Shown one piece after another: positions 1 to 5,115 of a stretch of DNA of 5,115 nt (position 1 is its first letter; the number at the start of each line of letters is the position of its first letter). Both the position numbers and the translations under genes were made by a program. The DNA is taken from positions 1 to 5,115 of the forward strand of contig JAFKKW010000494.1 of the NCBI GenBank assembly GCA_017304275.1, in the 5' to 3' direction. The stretch comes from Hyphomicrobiales bacterium (GTDB taxonomy: Bacteria; Pseudomonadota; Alphaproteobacteria; Rhizobiales; Hyphomicrobiaceae). The notes below the pieces were generated by a model. It was not told the DNA's origin. It did no database searches and was given only the letters and a program-made list of their open reading frames with translations.

Positions 1-1
1 C

Positions 2-901
2 GCCTACCAGGGCGGCTACTACGAGCTTGCCATGCCGGCGCTCAAATACGCGGCCGACAAGGGTGAGTTCATGGCGAGCTACTACCTCGCCAAGATCTAC
101 CAGGACAACACGGGTCCCTATACCGACCATGCCAAAGCCTACGCGCTGTTCGAGAAGATCGCGGACGATCACCTCGACGCGGATCCGGACGATCCGCGCG
201 CGCAGTACGTCGGCAAGGCGCTGACGGCGCTCGCGGGCTATGTGCTGCGCGGGCTGCCGGAGATCGGGCTCGCGCCCGATGCCGAGCGCGCGGTGTTCTA
301 TCTCAAGAACGCGTCGACGACGTTCAACGACGAGGATGCGCAGTTCGAGCTTGCCAAGCTGCAGCTCAAGGGCGAGGGCGTCGAGACCAACGTGCCCCTC
401 GGCCGCCATTGGCTGTCGGTGCTGAGCCAGAACGGGCACGCGGGTGCGCAGGCGTTCTTCGCCGACCTGCTGTGGCGCGGCAAGCATGTTGAAGCCGATC
501 CGGCGCGCGCGCTGGCGCTGATCGCGGTTGCAGTCGACAACGCGCCGCCACAGGACGCGATGTGGATCGAGGATATCTACCAGAACATCTTCTGCGGCGC
601 GGCCGAAGGGACGCGCAAGCAGGCGAACGGTATCGTGGCGCAGTGGGGCAACCGCTACGGGCGCAAGCCGGCGGCGTCCTACGACCGCAGCGGGTTGCCG
701 CAGCTTGCCGCCGCTCCGGTGCGGACGTGCAAGAACGGCGAGCCGGTCGATGTCATTCCGGCGCGCGCCTCCGCGCCGACGCAGCGGCTGCCGGCGGTGC
801 GTACGTTCGAATACGGCACGATGACCGGCACGTCGGCACCGGCGCAGTTGCGCGACGTCAACGTGCCTGCGACCGAGGCCCCGGCGCCGGTTGCGCGCTA
901 G
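2..901 (+). CDS. exoR: ExoR-like Sel1-repeat protein, probable exopolysaccharide regulator (5' end missing)
   Basis: The frame is open from the left edge (position 2) to the TAG at 899-901, giving 299 visible residues; the ATG at 32 is internal because coding-like sequence precedes it. Sel1-like (TPR-related) helical repeats fill about residues 1-195, for example AQFELAKLQLKGEGVETNV followed by HWLSVLSQNGHAGAQAFFA. From memory, the stretch from LTALAGYVLRGLPE to that NGHAGA segment lines up well with rhizobial ExoR. In Sinorhizobium and Agrobacterium, ExoR is a periplasmic protein that restrains the ExoS-ChvI two-component system and so represses succinoglycan synthesis and affects motility. 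The signal peptide that would confirm export lies outside the window. The last 75 or so residues are an Ala/Pro-rich tail with one Cys (in VRTCKNGEPVDV), longer than I recall for rhizobial ExoR. The gene converges on xthA. A generic Sel1-repeat protein is the alternative; the Sel1 class is more certain than the ExoR assignment. Confidence 0.75.
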   Translation, partial: AYQGGYYELAMPALKYAADKGEFMASYYLAKIYQDNTGPYTDHAKAYALFEKIADDHLDADPDDPRAQYVGKALTALAGYVLRGLPEIGLAPDAERAVFYLKNASTTFNDEDAQFELAKLQLKGEGVETNVPLGRHWLSVLSQNGHAGAQAFFADLLWRGKHVEADPARALALIAVAVDNAPPQDAMWIEDIYQNIFCGAAEGTRKQANGIVAQWGNRYGRKPAASYDRSGLPQLAAAPVRTCKNGEPVDVIPARASAPTQRLPAVRTFEYGTMTGTSAPAQLRDVNVPATEAPAPVAR

Positions 902-925
902 GCTCGCGATCTAGTCCAGTTGGCG

Positions 926-961
926 GAAGGCGGATCTCAGAAGGTCCGCCTTCTTCGTCTT
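926..961 (+). terminator. Intrinsic terminator after the ExoR-like gene
   Basis: A perfect 9-bp stem (GAAGGCGGA at 926-934 with TCCGCCTTC at 945-953) encloses a 10-base loop. A T-rich run, TTCGTCTTT, follows. It begins 24 bases after the stop codon, which fits a rho-independent terminator for the plus-strand gene. The downstream tract is interrupted by C and G, so termination may be incomplete. Confidence 0.7.
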
Positions 962-983
962 TGGGCAGTCTCGCATGCGTGGC

Positions 984-1102
984 CCCTGGGTCCCGGCTCT
1001 GCGCGATGTCGCTCCGCGCCATCGCTTCGGCCGGGATGACAGTCTGCGCGTGTTCCTCAGGATGTCATCCCGGCCGCGCGAAGCGCGAGCCGGGACCCAG
1101 GG
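984..1102. repeat. Pair of inverted REP-like palindromes
   Basis: Two nested perfect inverted repeats lie here: a 16-base outer pair (CCCTGGGTCCCGGCTC at 984-999 with its complement at 1087-1102) and a 14-base inner pair (CGGCCGGGATGACA at 1028-1041 with its complement at 1063-1076). Each half (984-1041 and 1063-1102) also folds on itself through CCCGGC/GCCGGG, so the whole looks like two related palindromic units facing each other across a 21-base spacer (1042-1062). The left unit is longer, at 58 bases against 40. Dispersed repeats built on this CCTGGGTCCCGGC / GCCGGGATGACA core are, as I recall, common in Bradyrhizobium-like genomes. The position between two convergent stop codons is typical of REP/BIME-type elements, which can protect mRNA 3' ends or act as terminators. 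No reading frame inside it looks real. Confidence 0.8.
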
Positions 1103-1147
1103 TCCTGGTGAGGACGAGAGACTGGTCGGAGTTTTTGGCTGGGCGCG

Positions 1148-1927
1148 CTAGACGAGCGTGGTCCAGACGGGGACGTGGTCGGACGGCTTTTCCCAACTGC
1201 GCGTGAAGCGGTCGATGCCGGCGGCGGATAGGCGGTCCACGGCCTGCGGCGACAGCAACTGGAAATCGATGCGGATGCCGTCGTCCTTCTGCCAGGCGCC
1301 GGCCTGGTAATCCCAGAAGGTGTAATGGCCAGGGCCTGGGTGGCAGGCGCGCACGGCGTCGAGATAGCCGAGGTTGGCGAGGGCGCGGAAGGCGCCGCGG
1401 CTTTCGGGCTGGAACAGGGCGTCGTTGCGCCAGGCGTCCGGCCGCTTGGCGTCGGCGGGCTCGGGGATGACGTTGAAGTCGCCGGCGAGAATCACGGGCA
1501 TTTCGGAAGCGAGCAGCGCGGTCGCGTGGGCCTCCAGACGCCGCATCCAGCCGAGCTTGTAGGGAAACTTCTCGCTGCCAACGGGATTGCCGTTCGGCAG
1601 GTAGATCGAGGCAACGCGCACGGCTAGGTCGCCGGTGGCGACGGTGGCTTCGAGATGACGCGACTGCACATCCCCGTCGTGGCGGGGGAGGCCGCGCATC
1701 ACGTCCTCGAGCGGATGCAACGCTAGCAGGGCGACGCCGTTGAAGCCCTTCTGCCCGTGCGTGACGACGTTATAGCCGAGGTCCGTAAAGGCTTCGGTGG
1801 GAAAGCCCTCGTCGACGGTCTTGATCTCCTGCAGACACAACACGTCGGGTCTGGCTTCGCGCACGTATGAGACCGCGCCTTCGATGCGGGCGCGGATGCC
1901 GTTGATGTTCCAGGTGGTGATTTTCAT
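1148..1927 (-). CDS. xthA: Exodeoxyribonuclease III
   Basis: This 259-residue protein of the exonuclease-endonuclease-phosphatase superfamily degrades DNA 3'-5' and cuts at abasic sites in base-excision repair, in the cytoplasm with Mg2+. The full catalytic set is visible: N7 in TTWNINGIR, E34 in LQEIK, Y109 in IYLPNGNP, D150 and N152 in AGDFNV, D221 in RIDF, and D250-H251 in SDHVPV. Length and motif spacing match E. coli XthA (about 268 residues, H259 as general base), so the enzyme should be active. The ATG at 1927 begins directly with MKITTWNINGIR, the usual family N-terminus, so the start is secure. A purine-rich GAGGGG sits 11 bases upstream and belongs to the repeat at 1939-2096. The gene lies downstream of erpA on the same strand, separated by 187 bases, and may be read from the erpA promoter. 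It converges on the ExoR-like gene. Confidence 0.97.
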   Translation of the reverse strand: MKITTWNINGIRARIEGAVSYVREARPDVLCLQEIKTVDEGFPTEAFTDLGYNVVTHGQKGFNGVALLALHPLEDVMRGLPRHDGDVQSRHLEATVATGDLAVRVASIYLPNGNPVGSEKFPYKLGWMRRLEAHATALLASEMPVILAGDFNVIPEPADAKRPDAWRNDALFQPESRGAFRALANLGYLDAVRACHPGPGHYTFWDYQAGAWQKDDGIRIDFQLLSPQAVDRLSAAGIDRFTRSWEKPSDHVPVWTTLV

Positions 1928-1938
1928 CAGAGCCGCGA

Positions 1939-2096
1939 CCCCTCACCCGCGCAGCTCCGCTGCGCAACCTCTCCCCACCGGGGAGAGGTGAAGTGGGTAC
2001 GTGCCTCCCGGACATCTCCCCGGTCCATGCGCAACATGGCTCCGCCATGATGGGGAGAGGCCGGACGCGATCGCAGATTGAATCCGGGTGAAGGGG
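1939..2096. repeat. Composite palindromic repeat element between erpA and xthA
   Basis: The element is bounded by near-matching inverted ends: CCCCTCACCC at 1939-1948 and GGGTGAAGGGG at 2086-2096, which differ by one base. Inside are three stems: GCGCAGC-TCC-GCTGCGC at 1949-1965; ACCTCTCCCC-ACC-GGGGAGAGGT at 1967-1989 (10-bp stem); and CATGGC-TCC-GCCATG at 2035-2049. The last sits inside a weaker outer pairing of TCTCCCC (2015-2021) with GGGGAGA (2052-2058). The CTCACCC...CTCTCCCC...GGGGAGAGG pattern is, from memory, a very common dispersed intergenic repeat in Hyphomicrobiales. It fills most of the gap between erpA and xthA. It has no coding capacity that I believe, so it is best regarded as a non-autonomous repeat or MITE-like unit. 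Whether it was ever mobile cannot be told from one copy. Confidence 0.75.
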
Positions 2097-2114
2097 ACCT
2101 GCGCGTTTGCATGA

Positions 2115-2456
2115 TCAGAGCGAGAAGCTGGTGCCGCAGCCACAGGAGGCGGTGGCGTTGGGGTTCTGGATCTTGAACGAGGCGCCCATCAGGTCGTCGA
2201 CGAAATCGATCTCCGAGCCTGCGAGGTATTCGAGCGAGACCGGGTCGATCAGTATCCGGGCCGCGCTCTTCTCGATGACGATGTCGTCTTTCGCGGCGCC
2301 GTCGACGAGGTCGAACTTGTACTGGAAGCCCGAGCAGCCGCCGCCCTCGACGGAAACGCGCAGCATGGTGCCGGCGGGCTCGCCGGACACGATCTCCGCA
2401 ATGCGGTCGGCGGCGCGGTCGGTCACGGTCACGGTCTGGGTTGCGGTGTCGGACAT
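2115..2456 (-). CDS. erpA: A-type iron-sulfur cluster carrier (ErpA/IscA family)
   Basis: This 113-residue HesB/IscA-family protein holds an assembled Fe-S cluster and passes it to apo-enzymes in the cytoplasm. The three conserved cluster-ligand cysteines are present: C41 in EGGGCSGFQY, and C105 and C107 in the C-terminal ASCGCGTSF. Family landmarks EIDFVDDLMGASFKIQNPNA precede them (about residues 82-101). I place the start at the ATG at 2456 (MSDTATQTVTVTD) because AGGGA lies six bases upstream and the usual family N-terminus follows. The frame stays open for 18 more codons to an ATG at 2510, but those residues (MHRGRPRQTREKPPQG) look unlike the family and overlap the leader. The family is certain; the choice among ErpA, IscA and SufA names is less so, since they differ subtly, and erpA is the name usually used in this gene neighbourhood. 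It is divergent from dgt and upstream of xthA. Confidence 0.92.
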   Translation of the reverse strand: MSDTATQTVTVTDRAADRIAEIVSGEPAGTMLRVSVEGGGCSGFQYKFDLVDGAAKDDIVIEKSAARILIDPVSLEYLAGSEIDFVDDLMGASFKIQNPNATASCGCGTSFSL

Positions 2457-2462
2457 CGGTGA

Positions 2463-2467
2463 TCCCT
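2463..2467 (-). promoter_or_regulatory. Ribosome-binding site of erpA
   Basis: Reading the minus strand, AGGGA precedes the ATG at 2456 by six bases. This good Shine-Dalgarno match at standard spacing favours the 113-residue start over the longer frame that begins at 2510. Confidence 0.7.
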
Positions 2468-2521
2468 GGGGCGGTTTTTCGCGGGTTTGCCGCGGGCGGC
2501 CCCTATGCAAAAGCTGATACG

Positions 2522-2549
2522 AAGATAGTAATCGGCCGGTTCAAGTCAA
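2522..2549 (-). promoter_or_regulatory. Probable sigma-70-type promoter of erpA
   Basis: On the minus strand, TTGACT (2549-2544) is followed after a 16-base spacer by TATCTT (2527-2522), preceded by C in the form CTATCTT. This resembles the alphaproteobacterial housekeeping pattern (TTGAC with a CTATAT-like -10). It stands in the only AT-richer stretch of the divergent gap and would start transcription near 2515, giving a leader of about 60 bases. I could not pick an equally good plus-strand promoter for dgt, and I saw no convincing binding site for an iron or Fe-S regulator. Confidence 0.5.
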
Positions 2550-2583
2550 ATGGCACGGAACAAGGTGGGAAAACGCGGCTGGC

Positions 2584-3819
2584 ATGGGCAAGGCGAAGCA
2601 TCATTCCGTGGGTGATACATCCGCTTACGGCGCCGGCCTAAAACCCGGCGCGCGGTCGCCTGCCGCCTATGCCGCCAGCGCACTGCCGTCGCGCGGGCGG
2701 AAGTTCCCCGAGCCCGATTGCCCGACGCGCAGCCCGTTCCAGCGCGATCGCGACCGCATCCTGCACTCGACGGCCTTCCGTCGGCTCATCCACAAGACGC
2801 AGGTGTTCGTCTTCCACGAGGGCGACCATTACCGCACCCGGCTGACGCACAGCCTCGAGGTGGCGCAGATCGCGCGGACGATGTCGCGCCAGCTTCGGCT
2901 GGACGAGGATCTGGCGGAGGCGCTGGCGCTGGCGCACGACCTCGGGCATCCGCCGTTCGGTCACGCGGGCGAGCGGGCGCTGGACCGGCTGATGGCAGCG
3001 TTCGGCGGCTTCGACCACAACGCGCAGAGCCTGCGCGTCGTGATGGCGCTCGAGCGCAAGTACCTCAAGTTCGACGGACTCAATCTGACGTGGGAATCGC
3101 TCGAAGGGCTTGCCAAGCACAACGGGCCGATCGTCGACGACATGCACGAGCCGGTGCGCAAGGTGATCCGCTCGCTCGAACCCTGGCAAAGCCTGGAGCC
3201 TTCGCGCTGGGCCTCGGGAGAGGCGCAGGTGGCGGCGCTGTCCGACGACATCGCCTACGTGACGCACGATATCGACGACGGTTTGCGGGCGGGACTGCTG
3301 ACGCTTGACGACCTTCGGGAGGCGCCGCTCGCGGGTGGGATCGTCGACGCGCTTCCGGCCGCCGAGGCCCCCGGAATTCGCAGCCGTCTCACCTATGAGG
3401 TGACGCGGCGCATGATCACGCTGCTCATCGAGGATGTGGTGCGGGAGAGTCGCGGGCGGCTCGCGGCGCTGGCGCCGACATCGCCTGACGACATCCGGGC
3501 GGCAGGGGATGCAGTGGTCGCGTTCTCACCCAGCGTCGCGGCAGACCTCAAGCTCCTCAAGGCGTTCCTGATGGAGCGCGTTTACCGCAGCCGCAAGGTG
3601 ATGGATGTCATGGAGGCGGCGGAGGCGGATATCGGGCGTCTTTTCGCGCGGTACCTCGCCGATCCCTCGGCGTTGCCGGAGGCCTGGCGGATCGCGCAGG
3701 AGGGGCTTTCCGATCGCAAGCGGGCGCGCGTGATCGCCGATTTCGTGGCGGGCATGACGGACCGCTATGCCATCGACCAGCACGGGCGCCTGTTTGACGG
3801 AACGCCGGAATTGCGATAG
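2584..3819 (+). CDS. dgt: Deoxyguanosinetriphosphate triphosphohydrolase-like protein (HD superfamily)
   Basis: This 411-residue dNTP triphosphohydrolase would cleave dNTPs to deoxynucleosides and triphosphate, trimming cytoplasmic dNTP pools. The HD metal-site residues are present: H89 in RTRLTHSLEVAQIAR, H118-D119 in LALAHDLGHPPFGHAGE (with H122, H127 and E130), and a later Asp (D221/D222) in LSDDIAYVTHDIDD. Other family blocks are STAFRRLIHKTQVFVFHEGDH (about 62-82), FDHNAQS (143-149) and the C-terminal FVAGMTDRYA (387-396). The length fits the shorter alphaproteobacterial Dgt-like group rather than E. coli Dgt (about 505 residues), whose strict dGTP preference should not be assumed. The start is uncertain: the ATG at 2584 has only a distant purine-rich AAGGTGGGA, 13 bases upstream; a GTG at 2608 is in frame but has no better site. 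Conservation appears to begin near residue 38. dgt is divergent from erpA and 92 bases upstream of argS, probably in one transcript. Confidence 0.95.
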   Translation: MGKAKHHSVGDTSAYGAGLKPGARSPAAYAASALPSRGRKFPEPDCPTRSPFQRDRDRILHSTAFRRLIHKTQVFVFHEGDHYRTRLTHSLEVAQIARTMSRQLRLDEDLAEALALAHDLGHPPFGHAGERALDRLMAAFGGFDHNAQSLRVVMALERKYLKFDGLNLTWESLEGLAKHNGPIVDDMHEPVRKVIRSLEPWQSLEPSRWASGEAQVAALSDDIAYVTHDIDDGLRAGLLTLDDLREAPLAGGIVDALPAAEAPGIRSRLTYEVTRRMITLLIEDVVRESRGRLAALAPTSPDDIRAAGDAVVAFSPSVAADLKLLKAFLMERVYRSRKVMDVMEAAEADIGRLFARYLADPSALPEAWRIAQEGLSDRKRARVIADFVAGMTDRYAIDQHGRLFDGTPELR

Positions 3820-3839
3820 CCGGGCCAAGCTTTTTGCTG

Positions 3840-3855
3840 CCCGCCGAGGGGCGGG
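3840..3855 (+). other. Small hairpin in the dgt-argS gap
   Basis: CCCGCC (3840-3845) pairs with GGCGGG (3850-3855) across a four-base loop. No T-tract follows, so it is not a convincing terminator. The T-run at 3831-3835 is on the wrong side for plus-strand termination. It may be chance in GC-rich DNA, and it does not argue against dgt and argS being co-transcribed. Confidence 0.3.
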
Positions 3856-3899
3856 ATAGACGCGCTGCCTCGAAGTGTCTGCGCGGCAACGATCAGGTC

Positions 3900-3903
3900 A
3901 GGG
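3900..3903 (+). promoter_or_regulatory. Ribosome-binding site of argS
   Basis: AGGG lies eight bases before the ATG at 3912, and a weaker AGG lies just upstream at 3895-3897. The spacing supports this ATG as the argS start. Confidence 0.6.
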
Positions 3904-3911
3904 TCATTTTC

Positions 3912-5115
3912 ATGAACGTGTTTGCAGAGGTCGAGGGCAGGGTTCTGGCGGCTCTCAAAGGGCTGCAACAGAAGGGAGCGCTGCCGGCCGAGCTGGATTT
4001 TTCCAACGTCACGGTCGAGCAACCGCGTGATCCATCGCACGGCGACCTTGCCTGCAACGCGGCAATGGTGCTGGCCAAGGCCGCCAAGATGAAGCCGCGG
4101 GACATCGCGGAGGCACTGGCCGAGGTTCTGAAGACGGATCCCGACGTTGCATCGGTCGAAGTCGCCGGGCCGGGCTTCCTCAACTTGCGCATGCGCGACG
4201 GCTTCTGGCACGACGTGGCCGGTGCCATCCTTGCTCAGGGACCGCTATTCGGCGCCTCCGACATCGGCAAAGGCGCGCGTACGAACGTCGAGTACGTTTC
4301 GGCCAATCCGACGGGACCGATGCACGTCGGTCATTGCCGCGGTGCCGTGTTCGGGGATGCGCTCGCGAACCTTCTCAAGTTCGCCGGCTACGACGTGACG
4401 CGCGAATATTACATCAACGACGCGGGCGGGCAGGTGGATGTGCTCGCGCGCTCGGTGTTCCTGCGCTACCGCGAGGCGCTCGGACAGGACATCGGTGAGA
4501 TCCCATCCGGGCTCTATCCCGGCGAGTACCTGAAGCCGGTCGGCGCGGCGCTGGCCGCGGCGCACGGCTCCTCGCTCGTCGATCAACCGGAAGCGCGCTG
4601 GCTGCCGCTCGTGCGCGCGTTCGCGATCGAGCAGATCATGCCGATGATCAAGGACGATCTGGCGGCGCTCAACATCCGCCACGACGTCTTCTTCTCGGAG
4701 GCTTCGCTGACGCGGAGCGGGGCCGACAAGGTCAAGGATGCGGTCGCGGCGCTGCGGGCCAAGGGGCTGATCTTCGAGGGGCGGCTCGAGAAGCCCAAGG
4801 GCCATGACGACGACGACTGGGAGGATCGCGAGCAGACGCTATTCCGCTCCACCGAGTTCGGCGACGAGGCGGACCGTGCGCTTATGAAGTCCGATGGCAG
4901 CTATACCTATTTCGCGGGCGACGTGGCCTATCACTACGACAAGCTCGGGCGTGGTTTCCGCCACCTGATCAACGTGTTCGGCGCCGATCACATCGGCTAC
5001 ATCCCGCGCATGCTGGCGACGATCGCGGCGTTCACCGGCGGTACGGTCGAGCGCGATGCGAAAGGCAAGCTAAAGCATTGGCATACGACCGGCGGCTCGG
5101 CCGATCTCGACATCA
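3912..5115 (+). CDS. argS: Arginyl-tRNA synthetase (3' end missing)
   Basis: The frame runs from the ATG at 3912 past the window edge, giving 401 residues of a protein usually near 580-600. This class I synthetase attaches arginine to tRNA-Arg using ATP. The N-terminal tRNA-recognition domain covers about residues 1-115, with its PRDPSHGDLACNAAMVLAK block at 38-56. The catalytic Rossmann fold opens with VEYVSANPTGPMHVGHCRGA (127-144), which contains HVGH (138-141), the ArgS form of the HIGH signature. EYYINDAGGQ (165-174) and the block from SDGSYTYFAGDVAYH to NVFGADHIGY (327-363) are further ArgS landmarks. The KMSKR-type loop and the anticodon-binding helical domain lie outside the window. 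After TGGTVE, the residues DAKGKLKHWHTTGGSADLDI look extra compared with the ArgS sequences I remember. The start is supported by AGGG eight bases upstream and a typical N-terminus. The gene follows dgt by 92 bases. Confidence 0.97.
   Translation, partial: MNVFAEVEGRVLAALKGLQQKGALPAELDFSNVTVEQPRDPSHGDLACNAAMVLAKAAKMKPRDIAEALAEVLKTDPDVASVEVAGPGFLNLRMRDGFWHDVAGAILAQGPLFGASDIGKGARTNVEYVSANPTGPMHVGHCRGAVFGDALANLLKFAGYDVTREYYINDAGGQVDVLARSVFLRYREALGQDIGEIPSGLYPGEYLKPVGAALAAAHGSSLVDQPEARWLPLVRAFAIEQIMPMIKDDLAALNIRHDVFFSEASLTRSGADKVKDAVAALRAKGLIFEGRLEKPKGHDDDDWEDREQTLFRSTEFGDEADRALMKSDGSYTYFAGDVAYHYDKLGRGFRHLINVFGADHIGYIPRMLATIAAFTGGTVERDAKGKLKHWHTTGGSADLDI

Noticed and set aside
32..34. ATG at 32 as the start of the Sel1-repeat gene
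   Set aside because: The frame is open to the left edge and the ten preceding residues (AYQGGYYELA) read as part of a Sel1-like helix, so the gene begins outside the window.
902..1147. CRISPR array, small RNA or tRNA in the gap between convergent genes
   Set aside because: The repeats are inverted rather than regularly spaced direct copies, no cloverleaf or CCA-type end is visible, and the terminator plus REP-like pair account for the structure.
562..1206. Long plus-strand frame overlapping the end of the ExoR-like gene, the repeat and the end of xthA
   Set aside because: It crosses two real genes and a palindromic repeat, its composition is Arg/Gly/Ala-rich as expected of a shifted GC-rich frame, and it shows no recognisable domain.
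2107..2517. 136-codon plus-strand frame antisense to erpA
   Set aside because: It mirrors erpA almost exactly, encodes no known motif, and the minus strand carries all the IscA-family residues.
2638..3267. 209-codon minus-strand frame inside dgt
   Set aside because: It is an Arg/His-rich shadow of dgt, which has its complete HD motifs on the plus strand.
4245..4805. 186-codon minus-strand frame inside argS
   Set aside because: The plus strand encodes clear ArgS motifs throughout; the opposite frame is a GC-bias artefact.
1..5115. A novel multi-gene system or genomic island
   Set aside because: All five genes belong to known families with intact motifs in a familiar chromosomal order, and no integrase, transposase, toxin-antitoxin or unknown gene cluster is present.

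Overview
The window reads as ordinary chromosome of a high-GC alphaproteobacterium, most likely of the order Hyphomicrobiales (Rhizobiales). The evidence is the gene set (an ExoR-like Sel1-repeat protein, xthA, erpA, dgt and argS together, an order I recall as common in that group), strong G/C preference at third codon positions, and two intergenic palindromic repeats of a style typical of these genomes. I cannot fix the genus.

Layout: (1) Positions 2-901, plus strand: the 3' part of an ExoR-like Sel1-repeat protein whose start lies outside the window, followed by a good intrinsic terminator at 926-961. (2) 902-1147: a gap between convergent genes, holding that terminator and a pair of inverted REP-like palindromes (984-1102). 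(3) 1148-1927, minus strand: xthA, exodeoxyribonuclease III. (4) 1928-2114: a gap filled almost entirely by a second, composite palindromic element (1939-2096) with near-matching inverted ends. (5) 2115-2456, minus strand: erpA, an A-type iron-sulfur carrier. (6) 2457-2583: a divergent promoter region with a plausible sigma-70-like promoter for erpA. (7) 2584-3819, plus strand: dgt, a dNTP triphosphohydrolase of the HD superfamily. (8) 3912 to the window end, plus strand: the first 401 codons of argS, arginyl-tRNA synthetase.

The genes form two divergent units, erpA-xthA leftward and dgt-argS rightward, with the ExoR-like gene converging on xthA. Their functions are housekeeping: Fe-S cluster delivery, abasic-site and exonuclease repair, dNTP pool control and tRNA charging, plus one probable envelope or exopolysaccharide regulator. 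All complete reading frames look intact and keep their catalytic residues.

I found no sign of an undescribed multi-gene system. The sequences that most reward a second look are the two intergenic repeats (one of which appears to supply the ribosome-binding site of xthA), the long tail of the ExoR-like protein, and an apparent extra segment in ArgS.
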